A DNA stretch of 64,000 nt from Oreocharis arfaki (Eukaryota; Chordata; Aves; Passeriformes; Paramythiidae): assembly GCA_013398015.1 (NCBI GenBank), contig VZRR01005724.1, positions 638,831-702,830 on the forward strand. Direction: 5' to 3'. Positions 35,601 through 48,799 of this stretch are shown piece by piece (position 1 is the stretch's first letter; every line of letters begins with the position of its first letter). A program made the position numbers and the translations under genes. The notes under the pieces were generated by a model, which saw nothing but the letters and a program-made list of their open reading frames with translations, had not been told where the DNA came from and did not search any database.

Positions 35601-37551
35601 TCCAAAAACAGACATGAATTCATGGGAGGGCAACACCCTACTTGGCCCCTTTTAGCTTTGTCAGAACTGATTTGCTGGTGTTGCACCCTGTTAGTGGTAG
35701 ATGTGAGTGTCAGGCTGACTGAAGTTTTAGCCCCAAAGTTCTTCAAGCAGGACTGGCAGACTTTGGAGGGGAGCTTGCCTGTGTAAGAGCTCTGGGATGA
35801 CACAGAAATCAGATACACCCCAGGGCAGAGACACCTGACTGAATGGTGTGCTCGCACCCAGTGGTTACACCACTCTGAAACACAGGATTACATAATGAGG
35901 TCACACAAGCAGAGGCACATGGTTCACCACAAAACCTAATGCTGAGCCTTCAGATTCTTAATTTTTTACATATGCTGGACTTGGACAGCTGTAACAAAAT
36001 TCTCGTTTCATGGCAAGCTCTGTGTTACCTCACTCGGCTTCCTGATTTTGGAAACTGGTACAAAAACATACAGAGAGCTCACTGTTTTGCAAGCATTTTA
36101 ATGCTTTGATAAAAGGTCTACAATGACAAATATTGCTAACTGCTTTTACAGAAGGAGATATGCAAACAAATCATCACACTGTCTATAGTGTGAGACAGTG
36201 TTTAACAAGGTTCTTCATCTTTAATCTGATATTGTTAATCTATTAATAATAAATGTCTTTCAGGGTTTTTGTGGTTTGGGGTTCTTTTTAATCTTCTTTA
36301 AAATTAATATATTTTAATTTTGAATTCACACTCACTGTATGTATTAACCTGGTTGAAGGACTAATTATAAGGTACTTTGTCTTAATTATGACACCATGAC
36401 ACAGAACAGTTAAATATCCATATAATTTCATATTGTTGCCCTGAAGGCCCTTCCTTGAAGTCAACCTTCTCTTTTCTTTCCCTATTTTTTAAGCAAGACT
36501 TAATTTTTAAGTGTTAAGAAAGTAGGGAAAATTACTTCACCCTAGTTGCTTTTTATTTTTCTCCTACTTTTATTCTCACTTTTGAAGATTAATATAAATG
36601 AGTATAGAAAAGTGTCTCTCTAGTTAATTATGCTTTAGGGAACTTTATTCTCTCCTCCCTCCCCCAAATTCTATTTTAAGGCCCAGTCTCATTCTCTTGT
36701 TCATTAAGAAACATTAGGAAACAGCCAACTGTATCATATAGCAGCTGATTCTTCCTTTCATGCATGTCCCCAGCTCACCCTCTTTGCATTGTATAACTCA
36801 AAGACAATTCAACTTGAAATAGGTTCCTTTGAAAACAAAACTAATGAGTACCTTTTTTTTATTTCGCTTTTCGTTGATTGCCATGTAAAATTACCTTGAT
36901 ACCCACTATCTTTACCTTCTCTCATATAAAAAGCAAAAAACAGCCCTCATCTCCAGTGTCAGTTTTTCTTGTCAGGCTCCAGTTTCCAAATGGACCCTTG
37001 TGATCACAACATTTCATAGACTGATTCAAGAGGGAGTCCATAATCAGAGAGCATCATCAGTCGCAAGCATTTAACAAAACAGAATTCACAGCCCTTTCTT
37101 CTTCTAGTCCTTGCACTCCTCCCTCTTTGACAATAACACAGGTCTGGATTGGAAATAGCCCCCATCTTAGCAGGAAGCACTCCTGTCACTGTGCAAGAAC
37201 TCAGAGTCAAAAGCAAAGAAGCCATAAAGATATTAAAAGGCAAATATGTGATTCTGTAACACAATGTTATAGAAGGTCTAATGGCTTTCTATCACACCAT
37301 CACTAAAGAGCAGAGTTAAAGACAAGGAGGCAGTTGAATCTGGGCATTGCTTCCTCGTGTTGAAGTACTTTGGGCCAGAAAGCTCATCAGCCAACAGCAT
37401 CAAAGGCAGTGGTAAATTCACAAATTTTCCAACAACACAGAGGCAAAAAGTGGTGCTGATGACAGAACCAGTGGATCAATGTGGTATGACACAGGGGCAG
37501 AAAGAGACAATGAGAACACCTTTAGTCAGTAGCATAGCCTGATGCAGTAAA
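32659..37551. other. Unique sequence, no supported gene
   Basis: The 143-codon frame at 32707-33138 and the 133-codon frame at 35456-35857 have no domain I recognise. A shorter minus frame at 37004-37264 has a hydrophobic segment followed by Cys and Arg-rich residues and is discussed under findings. Bases 33285-33370 faintly resemble MIR but not enough to call. Confidence 0.5.
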
Positions 37552-38345
37552 TTAGAATGATGGAGTGGTTTGAGTGGGAAGGGACCTTAAAGTTCATCTA
37601 GATCCAGTCCCCCTGCCATGGGCAGGGACATCTTCCACTAGATTAGATTGCTCAAAGCTGCATCCAGCTGGCCTTGCACACTTCTGTGGATGTGGCATCC
37701 ACAGCTTCTCTGGGCAACCTCATCCAGTGCCTCACCACCCTCACAGCTAAGAATTTCTTCCTAAAATCTAATTGAACTCCACTCCCAGTTTAAAGCCAAT
37801 TCCCCTTCTCTATCTCTATACACCCTTGTGAAAAGTCCCTCTCCAGCCTTCCTGAAGGTGCCCTTCAAATACTGGAAAGCTGCTACAAGGTTTTCCCAGA
37901 GCTTACTCTTCTCCAGGCTGAGCAACCTTACAGCTCTCAGACTGTCCTCTTCATAGTAGAGGAGCTCCAGCTCTTGNAATCTAATTGAACTCCACTCCCA
38001 GTTTAAAGCCAATTCCCCTTCTCTATCTCTATACACCCTTGTGAAAAGTCCCTCTCCAGCCTTCCTGAAGGTGCCCTTCAAATACTGGAAAGCTGCTACA
38101 AGGTTTTCCCAGAGCTTACTCTTCTCCAGGCTGAGCAACCTTACAGCTCTCAGACTGTCCTCTTCATAGTAGAGGAGCTCCAGCTCTTGATCATCTTCTT
38201 GGTCCTCATCTGGACTCACTCCAACAGATCCACACCCTTCTTATACTGGTAGCCCCAGAAAAAGACCCAGTTCTCCAGGCTGGGTCTCATGAGAGCAGAG
38301 TAGACGGGGAGAATTACCTCCCTCAACTTGCTGGCCACACCTACT
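37552..38345 (-). mobile_element. CR1 LINE 3' portion, avian type, split by an assembly join
   Basis: On the plus strand the left end reads 'tagaatgatggagtggtttg', then 'ggaagggacc' and '...gccatgggcagggacatc'. This is the reverse complement of a well-known avian CR1 3' end, so the element is on the minus strand. Reading rightwards it continues through the post-RT C-terminal coding region (translation includes Leu-Glu-Leu-Leu-Tyr-Tyr and Leu-Phe-Thr-Arg) to about 38345, where similarity ends by 5' truncation. An N at 37977 with a repeat of the previous 212 bp inflates the copy: without it the element is about 580 bp. The long 152-codon minus frame across the N results from that repeat. This is the least diverged CR1 in the window. 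Confidence 0.9.
37765..38189. repeat. 212-bp direct duplication flanking a single N
   Basis: Bases 37765-37976 and 37978-38189 appear identical by eye, and the lone N sits exactly at the junction. This is the pattern of two overlapping contig ends that were joined without merging. Confidence 0.95.
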
Positions 38346-41300
38346 TTTATGTCAAAAAAATCGATCTTTGTTCTGTCTGCTAATGTAGCTGAGTGAAACA
38401 TCTGTGTTGCCTAAGTTTTAAATAAAATAATGAGCTTTTTAAAGGTTTGTGGATTTCACTATATTTTGTTTTCCATTTGCAAAATGTGTTCATGTTTTCA
38501 AGGTTTAGAGAGTTGGTTTTTTTTCACTTCACTCCTCTGTATTTTACCTCCAAAACAAAAGGTCAGATATATAAGAATCTAAAATCTAACATTTCCTGTG
38601 AATAAAGGAAAATATTCTTTTATTAGTGGTGGTGTGTGGTTTTTCTTAGAACCTTACTATTTACCCTAGGAAGAGTACAAGACAAAAAAAAAGCAAAACC
38701 AGAACAACAAACACTAAATCACCACAGGAGGGATTTTTTGGGTAAACACATAATTCTTTGTGACTAAGTATAAAAATATTGGTTAGGCCATTGGCCAGGT
38801 GTGTTAGGAATAAAGATTTGCTCAGGGTAGCAGTTAATGCTGTTAATACAGTAATAAAGAGTTGTTTTCTCTTAGAACTGAGCCAATAGAATAAAACTAT
38901 GTGCAGAGTCACAAGCACATCCTGTCCATTTTCTCCACTATGGGCTTTCAGCCTCCAACCTCTTTGTGCTCTCTCCACACTCATTTAAAATTGTTGTGGA
39001 AAGCCAAAGAAACCACATACGCACACATTTTCACGCTTTGCTTCACAGTCTTCTGCCAGTTTTTAATAACATGGCATTTCTCTGTGATACTGGATGACAT
39101 GAAAGACAGAAGGGCAATTTACTAAAATAAATAGTCCAGCAGTTGATCTGCAGCAGCTGTTAAACTCCTAAGCCAGGAAGAGACTCAGTGAGTTATCAGC
39201 CCATTGAACACTGTAGATGCAAGTCACTGCTCCCATCTACACTGTAGACCTGCAAAGGTGAGACACAAGTCTTCCTAAGTCAAAGCTCCTGGTGACCTCC
39301 TTACGGGATCCAAAATAGAAAACTGAGCTCTTAAGACAGGAATTAAAACCACTGATGAACGGTTAGAGACTCCCAGGTCCTTATGGACAAGAAGAGAAGA
39401 GTGGCCTCTACCAGAGAGAGGGTTCTGGGCATTAGTCTCATCTGCTAAGTCAAACCCTGCTAATCCTGGGCCCAGCTGTGGCTCTGATCACAGGCAGAGC
39501 ACGCTGCCCAGTGATAGCTTCTAGCAGTAATGAGTGACTTCACAGCACCTGTACTGAAAGGAAGTAGAGGCTGTAAAAGCTCTTGTCCATTTTGAAATTC
39601 TGAAGACCAGAGGGTATTCCATCCTGAGATACTGACTATATTGTTTAAACTAGAGAGGCTCTGCTTGGTTGGGTTTTTTAAATCAGTATAGCTAGATATC
39701 TATTTCTTAACAAATTACACTCACCTGTCTAGGACCTTAATTTTAAAAATAAAATTCTTCAGAAGATGGATATTTTTGTATACCTATAGTAAAACTCAGC
39801 TTTCTCAGGAGGTAGTTTACCACTTTTTCTTTTCTTTAATGGGTTATTAAGGTCATTAACATTCCAAGTGACTATTTTAAAGTACTATTAGTCTATATTA
39901 TGTGGTAGAATTAAGGAGAGTTCTATTAAAACCAAGGTTTGCCTTATTTCCTTCAATTCTCTAAGGTGAACTCAAATACCAAGAAATAAATAGAAGGCAC
40001 TTGTATCAGACTGCTTCAGTGAAGCAAGAAAAGGGGAAGGAGGGAAGCGGATTTAAAACTTTCTTTCCAGTCTTCTGTGTATTTCTTCAACTTAGTCGAC
40101 TCTGCAGAGGGAATACCCTCTTATTTTTCTTCCCACTAGTGACAGCTACAATGAGTCACAGCACATGCCTACTCCAAGTGAGCACTTTTGTCTCTTGCCT
40201 ACCACCATTTTCAGAGATTTATTCAATGCTGCTTCAGCCTACCTACTGCCCACATAAAGAGGCAGAAGCTAGTTACCATGGGTAATAATTTTAATGCTGA
40301 GCAGAAATAAAAGGATTAAAACACTTGGACATAATACAGAACACCACTGCTCTATTCTGTCAACTAGCCATTCCCATGCCATCATAAATCTCCAAGAAGT
40401 AAATAAACGAATGATTATGCTTACCTGTCAGGGTCCACGCCAAAAAGAATTACTACAAACTACACTAAGAGATTGTTTAAACTTGGAGAGTTAAAAAAAA
40501 AAAGTACATTGCAACTTGCTGTATGTTGTAGAGATACTCTAACTCTTCTGATGATTTTTGAGTAGGATTTCAGCCACTAATGATGTTGTCCATGTGAGTT
40601 ACACAGGGACATCTTTTGCCAAAGGAAAAACCCAGATACCTTCTGATATCAAGACCTTTATTCCTCCAGTAGAAATACCCAATCTTAATTAGATTAGTCA
40701 CTCTATGGAAACTTTTGCTTGCTATGGAAACACCTTGCTCCTTGTTTACAGTAGAGACCATCCAGCCAAGGTATCATTCTTTGGTCATCTAAATGACTAT
40801 CACTGAATGTGAAACTCATGGAAGCTAGCCACTCTAGGAGTTTAAATACACATCCATCACTCTTCTGAGGCATTTATCATCGTGCAGCTAAAGAATGATG
40901 TCCCATTACAAACTTAAAAGACTCTTTAGTGCAGCAAGACAATATAAACGTCTACAGCTCAGTTCTGAACCTCTCACCTGGGTTACGAAACCATGATTGT
41001 TTTACTGCAGTGAGAATCAAGATCAGTATGAAAGTTCTTTCTCTGATGACTAAAAATTGTAATTAAATTAAAAACAAAGAGCTAGTAGTCCTTACTCGTC
41101 AGATATTCTACTAGATGTGTGTCTTTTGCACATCTTAATTTCAAAGGGAAGCATATCCTTCTCCAAGTATCAGACATAAGAATTTTTTGTCAGTTTGCAC
41201 CCTTTCTTTTTCAAGTAAATCCTCTATTTGCAGCTTATCCTCTTGGAAGAGGGAGTGAGAAGCACAACTGAGCATAGCAAGGCGTTTAACCAGGAAACTA

Positions 41301-41789
41301 AAGAAAATCAATCTCTGTATGGATATGGTTTCCATGTATTTATAAAACCATCCACCCAAAAGGAGCAAGTTTATACATCACGCATGGGGAGCCCATTACT
41401 GTCACGGAGTGTACATGGGGGAATTCTCATGCTGGAAAAAGAACATCTTCGCTTCCCACAATTTATCATCAAGAGCTTTAGCAAAGTGTTGAAATGAGTT
41501 CCCTTGGGTCCTGTTGTAGCACAGAACTAAAATACATTAAGTTAAGCTTTTTGGTTTGCTACATTTGGGCTTCTAGATCAGTATCAGGCTCTATTGGATA
41601 TATTTTGAATGATTTGAAATGAGATCATTTTGCCAATTTGTTATGTGTGCTTTGAATTGCAAGTTATCTTTAAATCTGTTCCAGAATTTAGTTTAGCGAA
41701 TAGCATGAAGAGTGGAGAAGATTCAAAAGCCAGCATTAGAGATCAAGGTGCATAAATTGATCTGGAAAGAGTGAATGCCATTCATCCAA
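38346..41789. other. Unique AT-rich sequence, no gene seen
   Basis: A short A-run lies at 40491-40503. The frame at 38661-38984 (107 codons, minus) has hydrophobic stretches at its end but no recognisable family. No interspersed repeat was identified. Confidence 0.5.
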
Positions 41790-41960
41790 AACAACAGTAA
41801 CTTAAAGGAGTATATAGGATGGAGAATGTCTCAGTGCAGCAGCTCTCTGGAAAGGGATCTGAGGATTACTGCATGCCATGAGTTCAAAATTCGTTCTGTT
41901 CCTGAAAAAGGAATGCCTTCAGCTGGTCTTGAAAACTGAAACAGAGCCTGAAAACCAGAA
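41790..41960 (+). mobile_element. Old CR1/L3-type relic, internal part
   Basis: The phrase 'ctctctggaaagggatctga' with 'ggattactgcatgccatgag' resembles the stretch of CR1 ORF2 that follows the RT domain, in plus orientation. It probably belongs to the same insertion as the 3' fragment at 42235-42475. Confidence 0.4.
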
Positions 41961-42234
41961 AACTATCATTTTGCTCAGGACTAGGAAGGCTCCTTCTGTG
42001 TTTGGCTACCGTCTTTCAAGAAGGTGAAGACAGTTTGCATGAAAGGCAAAAAATGCCCAACCAGCTGCAAAGCCTGCCCTCTAAGGAAGCTCTACAGGGC
42101 TTGGTGCTGCCCAATATAAGGAATGGAGGGCTGAAAGGCAACGTTTTCCAGGTAGATTACAGACTGCTGCAAAGAACAAGAAAATGAATTATTTTCCAAT
42201 GTCTATTGCCAATGAACAGCAATAGTTATGCTTA

Positions 42235-42475
42235 ACATGAATCTCCTCTGCTGTCAAATTCTGGACAATCTTTCCAGCAGTAGAGAGAGGAAAACATTAT
42301 AAAAGTTGCCTGGGTTCATTGGCAGAACGACCACTGGAGGGGTCTTTGACAACAGGCCTGACAAACAAACATCATTAAAGGAGATTGAGGCAGAGCTGAT
42401 TTGCCTCAGGGACAGAAGCATGGACTAGGAAATTTTTCAAGGTCTTTTTAAGGTTGCCACCTTCTAAATACAAAA
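42235..42475 (+). mobile_element. Old CR1-type LINE 3' fragment
   Basis: The order 'accactggaggggtcttt', 'acaggcctgacaaacaaaca', 'gcctcagggacagaagcatg' and 'gactaggaaatttttcaagg' matches the 3' region of an old CR1 seen in turtles and birds, on the plus strand. The terminal repeat is not visible. The product would not be functional. Confidence 0.55.
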
Positions 42476-44081
42476 CACATGGACACATAATGAGTATAAA
42501 CAGCTGCAATGCAGCAATTAATTTGCTAAGGCTGGTACCAGATCAACATCATCCGTAGTTTGCAGCAAGCTGTTCAAAACCCAGGCAAGACTCTACATTG
42601 TTAAAATTCCTGCCACTGGTCCCGGTTCCCTTGGGCTAGCTCATGTCCTGCCTCAACTATGGCTGTTGGAGTTTCAGAGCAGACAGATGTTAAAAATTAT
42701 TTGCACTGGGAGTCAGCTAGGCCTGCATTTTCTAATCTTGAAGAGGCTTATATGTAAGATAATAAGATCATTAATAGCCACAGTGTCGTTAATAGTTGTA
42801 AGATAATAAACCCCTCCAGGAAATGCTATACATATAAATCAGGCATAGGACACATACTATTAGAAGCACCACACAGAACTAAGCCAGGCTGTTCTGTTTT
42901 TCTAAAGGAATCTTATAAACCTGAGGAATTCAAAGGATCAAGCACTCTGGGAGCTCAACAACTGAACAGGATAGAGCTTTCAAACTGTAAGTAGCACTGA
43001 CAGATTTCTTTGTCATTGATGCAGATCCCTGGTGTACAGTCTGCAGCCACTTTGAAAAGAAGTAACGATTATTAATTGATCATGGACTGCCAACAATTTA
43101 CTAGGTGTTTCTTGGTTTTCATTTAGCAGCATACATGAATTTGAAAGCAATCTGAAGCAAGGAGTTATTCAGAGCAGCAGAGGACACAAGCATTTCAGAA
43201 ACAAGGTTCACAGCCTCAAGAGAGAAAGCCTTTCTGGGCTGGTTTGTTTTGTTTCAGAAGATGGCTGTATGCTACAGAATTTCCTACTTTCGGAGAAAAT
43301 TAAGGAATCAGCACACCTTCTGAATCATAGGTCAATATGGTTTTCTGTTTCATGTGGGACTACAGTACTCAATGCAACAGAAGTGGTTGACTCTGTCCAA
43401 GTTACTAACACGAAGGGCAGATTTCAGGGTCCGTGGCTGTTAGCCAGTGTTTTCACACAGTGCTCAGCAAGACAGTCAGCAAACTAAAAGGCAGACGGCT
43501 TCACCAAGAATGGTATAGCCAATCCACCTAGGTCTTTCTGCCTCTGACTCTTTTGCATGGAAGTGACACCTTGATGACAGAAGAGAGAAAAGGCTTTTCC
43601 AGATACTCCACATAAGGGGTGAAAGAGAACACAAATTTAGCACACGAACAAACCTCGTAACTATTTACAGAATATCTCTGTTGAAGATTTCTGAGTCAAG
43701 ATCCAGTATCTTTGATGGAGCAAGGTGTTGAGTCAGATGCCTAAAGAACAGCAACAGCAAAAGCAAGCTAACAAAACAGCCATCTGGTGCTACCCAACTT
43801 CCATTTCCATTCAGCAGCAACAAGCCCAGCTCGTGTTAGAACCATCTTTTGTCTTGATGCAAGACAGACAGAAAATACTAGGTAAGGAACACAGGACTGT
43901 CTCCTGGTGGCTCTGCAAGAACAAGGGATAAGACTTCTACTTTCATTATAGAAAACTCAGGATTTTTAATACAAAAAGCTATAAAATGCTAATACTTTCA
44001 AACAAACAAACAAACAAAACAATAAATCTAGGAAAAGGCAGAAAAAACTTAAAGCTGGAATTTTGAAGGTGGAAATATAAG
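42476..44081. other. Unique sequence with a short CAAA tract
   Basis: An aaac run lies at 43999-44020. The frames at 43269-43487 and 43725-43931 have no known domain; the latter is Gln-rich through a small cagcaa stretch. Confidence 0.5.
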
Positions 44082-45606
44082 TGCCTGAGTCTTTCCTAAA
44101 CTATGCATTTGCTTGAGTCAGTTTGTAAGTGTAGGCTTTCGTCCAGATTGAAATTTATGGCTAGCTCAAAGCCTTCATAGTCAACGCTAATGTTCAAAGG
44201 TGATAGTTTGCACAGATTCATCCCTGATACTGCTGATTGTTCCTGGCATTTATCTGATGGTCCACATTTAAGCTTTATCATTCCTTTTATTGTAGAAATC
44301 AATTCTCATTAATATTTTTAATGGTTTTTAATGGGTGTTAATGAAGTGTGGGAAGGTCCTTCAGGGACTATACTCTTCTGTCGCATTAAAAGTGACACAA
44401 TAAACAGTAGCATGTTAGGAGTCTTCAGGTTTTAGCTGGGAACACCATCATGGAACTAAAGAGGTCCTTCTCTGTGGGCAATGTAGAAAATAACCAGAGA
44501 AATCTAACAAAATGCATCGATAACATGCACAAAAATTAAAAGCTTCGTGAAATGTAGTAAAAGTCATCTTGCAGCCCAGTGAAAATTCCCCACAAAAATG
44601 ATACTACAGGTACTGCCTATTCTCAAACACAACAAAAAGCCAATTAGAGATGAAGAATCGAGGTTGGAGATACAGTTTGCAGTTTCTAGCCAGTATATAA
44701 GAAGTCACCCAGTAAAGAGACAATCACGTTGATTGCTCATCTTTTTCCAATTATCAGGTACTTTAGGAAGAAATCACTCCTTTTTTTGCAAACAGGTATT
44801 TTTCAAAACAACTCTTCTACACAAAAAGTCAGCAAATTNTGCCTGAGTCTTTCCTAAACTATGCATTTGCTTGAGTCAGTTTGTAAGTGTAGGCTTTCGT
44901 CCAGATTGAAATTTATGGCTAGCTCAAAGCCTTCATAGTCAACGCTAATGTTCAAAGGTGATAGTTTGCACAGATTCATCCCTGATACTGCTGATTGTTC
45001 CTGGCATTTATCTGATGGTCCACATTTAAGCTTTATCATTCCTTTTATTGTAGAAATCAATTCTCATTAATATTTTTAATGGTTTTTAATGGGTGTTAAT
45101 GAAGTGTGGGAAGGTCCTTCAGGGACTATACTCTTCTGTCGCATTAAAAGTGACACTAAGGGACATGATAAACAGTAGCATGTTAGGAGTCTTCAGGTTT
45201 TAGCTGGGAACACCATCATGGAACTAAAGAGGTCCTTCTCTGTGTGAAATATAGAAAATAACCAGAGAAATCTAGCAAAATGCATCGATAACATGCGCAA
45301 AAATTAAAAGCTTCGTGAAACGTAGTAAAAGTCATCTTGCAGCCTAGTGAAAATTCCCCACAAAAATGTTAATACAGGTACTGCCTATTCTCAAACACAA
45401 CAAAAAACCAATTAGAGATGAAGAATCGAGGTTGGAGATACAGTTTGCAGTTTCTAGCCAGTATATAAGAAGTCACCCAGTAAAGAGACAATCACGTTGA
45501 TTGCTCATCTTTTTCCAATTATCAGGTACTTTAGGAAGAAATCACTCCTTTTTTTGCAAACAGGTATTTTTCAAAACAACTCTTTTACACAAAAAGTCAG
45601 CAAATT
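44082..45606. repeat. 757/767-bp direct duplication flanking a single N
   Basis: Copy A is 44082-44838 and copy B is 44840-45606, with the only N (44839) exactly at the boundary. The copies differ by a 10-bp length change (an extra 'taagggacatg'-type segment in B near 45157) and by roughly ten scattered base differences. Both copies contain the same 68-codon minus-strand frame, which has no known domain. The pattern suits two alleles or contig ends left side by side. A recent tandem duplication is the alternative. Confidence 0.95.
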
Positions 45607-48600
45607 AGATTTTTATGAAATCTATTCTGATCCCCCCAATACTAATACTCCATCATGCACTGTAGTTTCAGGTGATCTTAATTTATACTTGTTTTATTCT
45701 ATAATGAAAATGTAATTTTATCTCCTTTCTTTCATACTCTATGTGAAACATAGAAAACGTTTAATATATAAGCTTAATATTTTAAAAATATTGTTTATTA
45801 AATGTCTAGATAAGGGAGTACTCACTGAGGCTGCATTATTTACGCCATAATTCTCTCCTTTTTCCAGAATGTCAGTAGTGATGAATAACAGATTTGAGAG
45901 GAAAAAGAGCTATTGAGTCAATGCCGCAACATCATTGGATAAGAGCTGCCTACCTTTCTTGTTTGTGTTTCACCTGTGCTGTGACTGAATTAAAACATCT
46001 TTTCTCAGCCACTAATTAGATATTTTTGAGAATTAACAGATATATACTGCATTAATTCAGTGTCCCGGTTACTGAAACAAGAGTTATCAAAATACAGTGG
46101 TGCATCAAGTCTATATAGAAAGCAAGAGAGAGTTTCCTACAAAACAGAGGTCGTGTAGGGAATCAGCCCTAGAGCTCCAGTTGACCAGAATCCTAAAAGC
46201 CAATGTAGAAAAGGCACACATTTTTGCTTCACCTAGGAACTACTGCAACCTGCAAAGCTCAAAGAACTCCATACAAGACCAGATCCTACCACTGCAGAAT
46301 AAGATTCATTGCCTGAAAGGAAGCAGTGAGCAAGAGATTTGGGATAATATGAAATTTGACCCAAACAAGGCTTAATATCTACTGAATGAAAAAAAAATCC
46401 TAGGTGACCTGCAAGTAGGAAAAATATGGAATTATAAAAAACATTTTCTTCAATTTCAGTTCATTCACAAATAAAGATCTGTTGGTGATAGTGATGATAT
46501 TAATGGCACAAAACGACTCTTGAGAACATAACTTAATGTTAGAAAAAGCACAGAGCTGATAAAGATCATATATCAGGCAGACATTGCTGTTATCACTGAA
46601 GTACCACAGATAATTGGTGCTAGGATGAAGCTATTCTTTTTGACTGGTATTGCAGCTGGAACTCTCCCCACCTAAGATAAGAACTGGAGACAATTCCAGC
46701 AGGTAAACATGATGCCATGATGATTTTTTGCCTTTTTTTATATATACCATTTATATACCCTTTTATATAGCTTTTATGTGTCCTCAGTGCTTTTAGCATG
46801 CATACTTGGAATTCCTTAAGTCTGATAACTTAGCATGGTCCTAATATTCTGTCAAGCCAGAAGATCAAACATCTTGGAGACCTCACAGTTGGAGGCCAGA
46901 AAGCCCTACACTATCCCGAGAAACCAAAGTCCTTTCTAGAACACGTCCTTTGAACTAAGATAGACCCATCCATGGAGAAATTCCTCGGAATGGGGGGTCA
47001 TTCAAGCCTCTCATTGGGGAATCTGTGATAGATATGCTAATTTACAAGGCCTATAAAATGCATACGCGATCTAGTCTGTGTGTGCACATTTAGGCGCATT
47101 CTACCTCGGCAAGGTGGCACACCTTTAGGGATCCTTAGATAAATACATATCGAGAAAAAAAACCCTCTTTCCCTTAACCATGTCTGGCTCTTAATTTTAA
47201 GGCCAGGGAAAGGCAGCAAAAGTACTTTTGATCAGCTAACTCTTCTCAAATTAGCAGTTTATTTCCACTGATTTGCTTTCCAAGCAACTCAGTTCTGAAA
47301 TGATGCTTTTCCATATTACTTTCCGTCTGTACGCAGATATGGTGACCTACAGACTTTACACAGTAATGGAGGAAAACATTGATTTAGCTGCACCAAGTAC
47401 CACTTTCTTGTGTTCATTTTGGAACTTTTGAAATGCACTAGGTATGGAGTTTGTAGGAAACATGACAAAAACATCATTGAGCCCACTTCTCAGGGAGTTC
47501 TGGCAGTGCAGCAGAGGTACTCCACAAATAAATTTTGCAAGAGTTGTGAGGTTATGATAATGTATATGGTGGTGTAATTTACCGCAGTCCTAAATGAAAA
47601 CAAAAACTTAAAAACAAAGAACGAATGATGGTGTACACTTACATAAAAACACAGAGCAGACTGCAGCAGCCAAAGCCCTCACTGCTTCACTGTCGTGTTA
47701 AAGATCTATGACTTGTGGAGGCAGACTGGGGTGCACAGGAGGGCATTTTAGTTCCTCCTTTTACTTCAAAATCTGCACTCTTGTCTCTCTCAATGCAATG
47801 AACAGCAAATGAGACTGTTGGACTATTCTCCACGCAATTGGCAGCAAATAAGAATTTGGTCTAATACAATGAGGTCAAAATGCTGGATAGAACAAACCAG
47901 GGATAAAAAATTGCAATACTTAGGGAAGAATAACTGAAAAACTACTAGAAACATGAAAGTCTTCATTTGAGGGGCTACTGTAACAGAAATATGGCCATCT
48001 TCCAACCCAAAACCCTAACCTTGTCTCCTGAAGAATAGAATGGAGACAGCTGAGGGAAAATCACAGAAGTATTCTTCAGTAATTATGCTCCCTCTTATCA
48101 AAGGTTTAAAAGACCAGAGCAGTCATTTTATAGCTGAAGTGCGGTTGCTGCAGTATGGGCAGCATATTAAGACAACTACACAGTCAGCTCTATATAATTA
48201 TGCTAATGGATACAGCACCAATTATAGATTTTTCTTTTATTCCTTGAAGTCCTCAGAAAGACGAAGGTGAAGGAATGATGAAAATAGGAACACTGCTAGA
48301 AATATAAACCAGTAGTAATGTCACAGTATGACATTTGTTTTGTACCCTGGCAATATTACTAGACAGAAACAGAATAAGATTAAGTCAAAAGAACTTCCAG
48401 GTATCCTTGCTAGAAGCAGTATTCTTTTCACCGGTTTCCTCAGCATTTTTTCCTCTATATTCAGGTATGCATAACTAAAGACAATTGGGAACACTATATA
48501 TAATTAAATAAATGAATTTATGGACTACTCAAACCCATGGGCAAGAACTGAAGATTTTTGCTGACAGTAAAAATCTTGTGGCATATCATCTTCAGCAGTC

Positions 48601-48799
48601 AAAAAAGATTCCACCAACATGTTTCTGAGAAACAGTGTCAGAAGTATTCCATAAGTCTAGACAGGCTTTATTTTTTAGAAATCAGATTTGCTAAATGTTT
48701 CTTATTTTCTGAGAAGTTGGCACTTTGAGTTTGCTACTTTTCAATTTTTCCTAACTTTAGAAAAATTTTTCCACGTTGACTTTACATAAAGGGGGTTTA
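45607..48799. other. Unique sequence, no gene seen
   Basis: No repeat or exon is recognised. Bases 47065-47152 are slightly richer in CpG than their surroundings. Frames of up to 92 codons (46097-46375) have no product I recognise. Confidence 0.5.

Noticed and set aside
37761..38219. 152-codon minus-strand frame containing an exact internal repeat
   Set aside because: It is CR1 sequence read twice through the N at 37977. The length is produced by the assembly join.
44096..45060. Two identical 68-codon minus frames suggesting a duplicated gene
   Set aside because: The identity follows from the duplication at the N, and the frame has no recognisable domain.
47063..47152. Small group of CpG (acgcg, gcgc, ctcgg)
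   Set aside because: Five CpG in about 90 bp is weaker than the 7.9-8.1 kb cluster and is close to what chance clustering could give.
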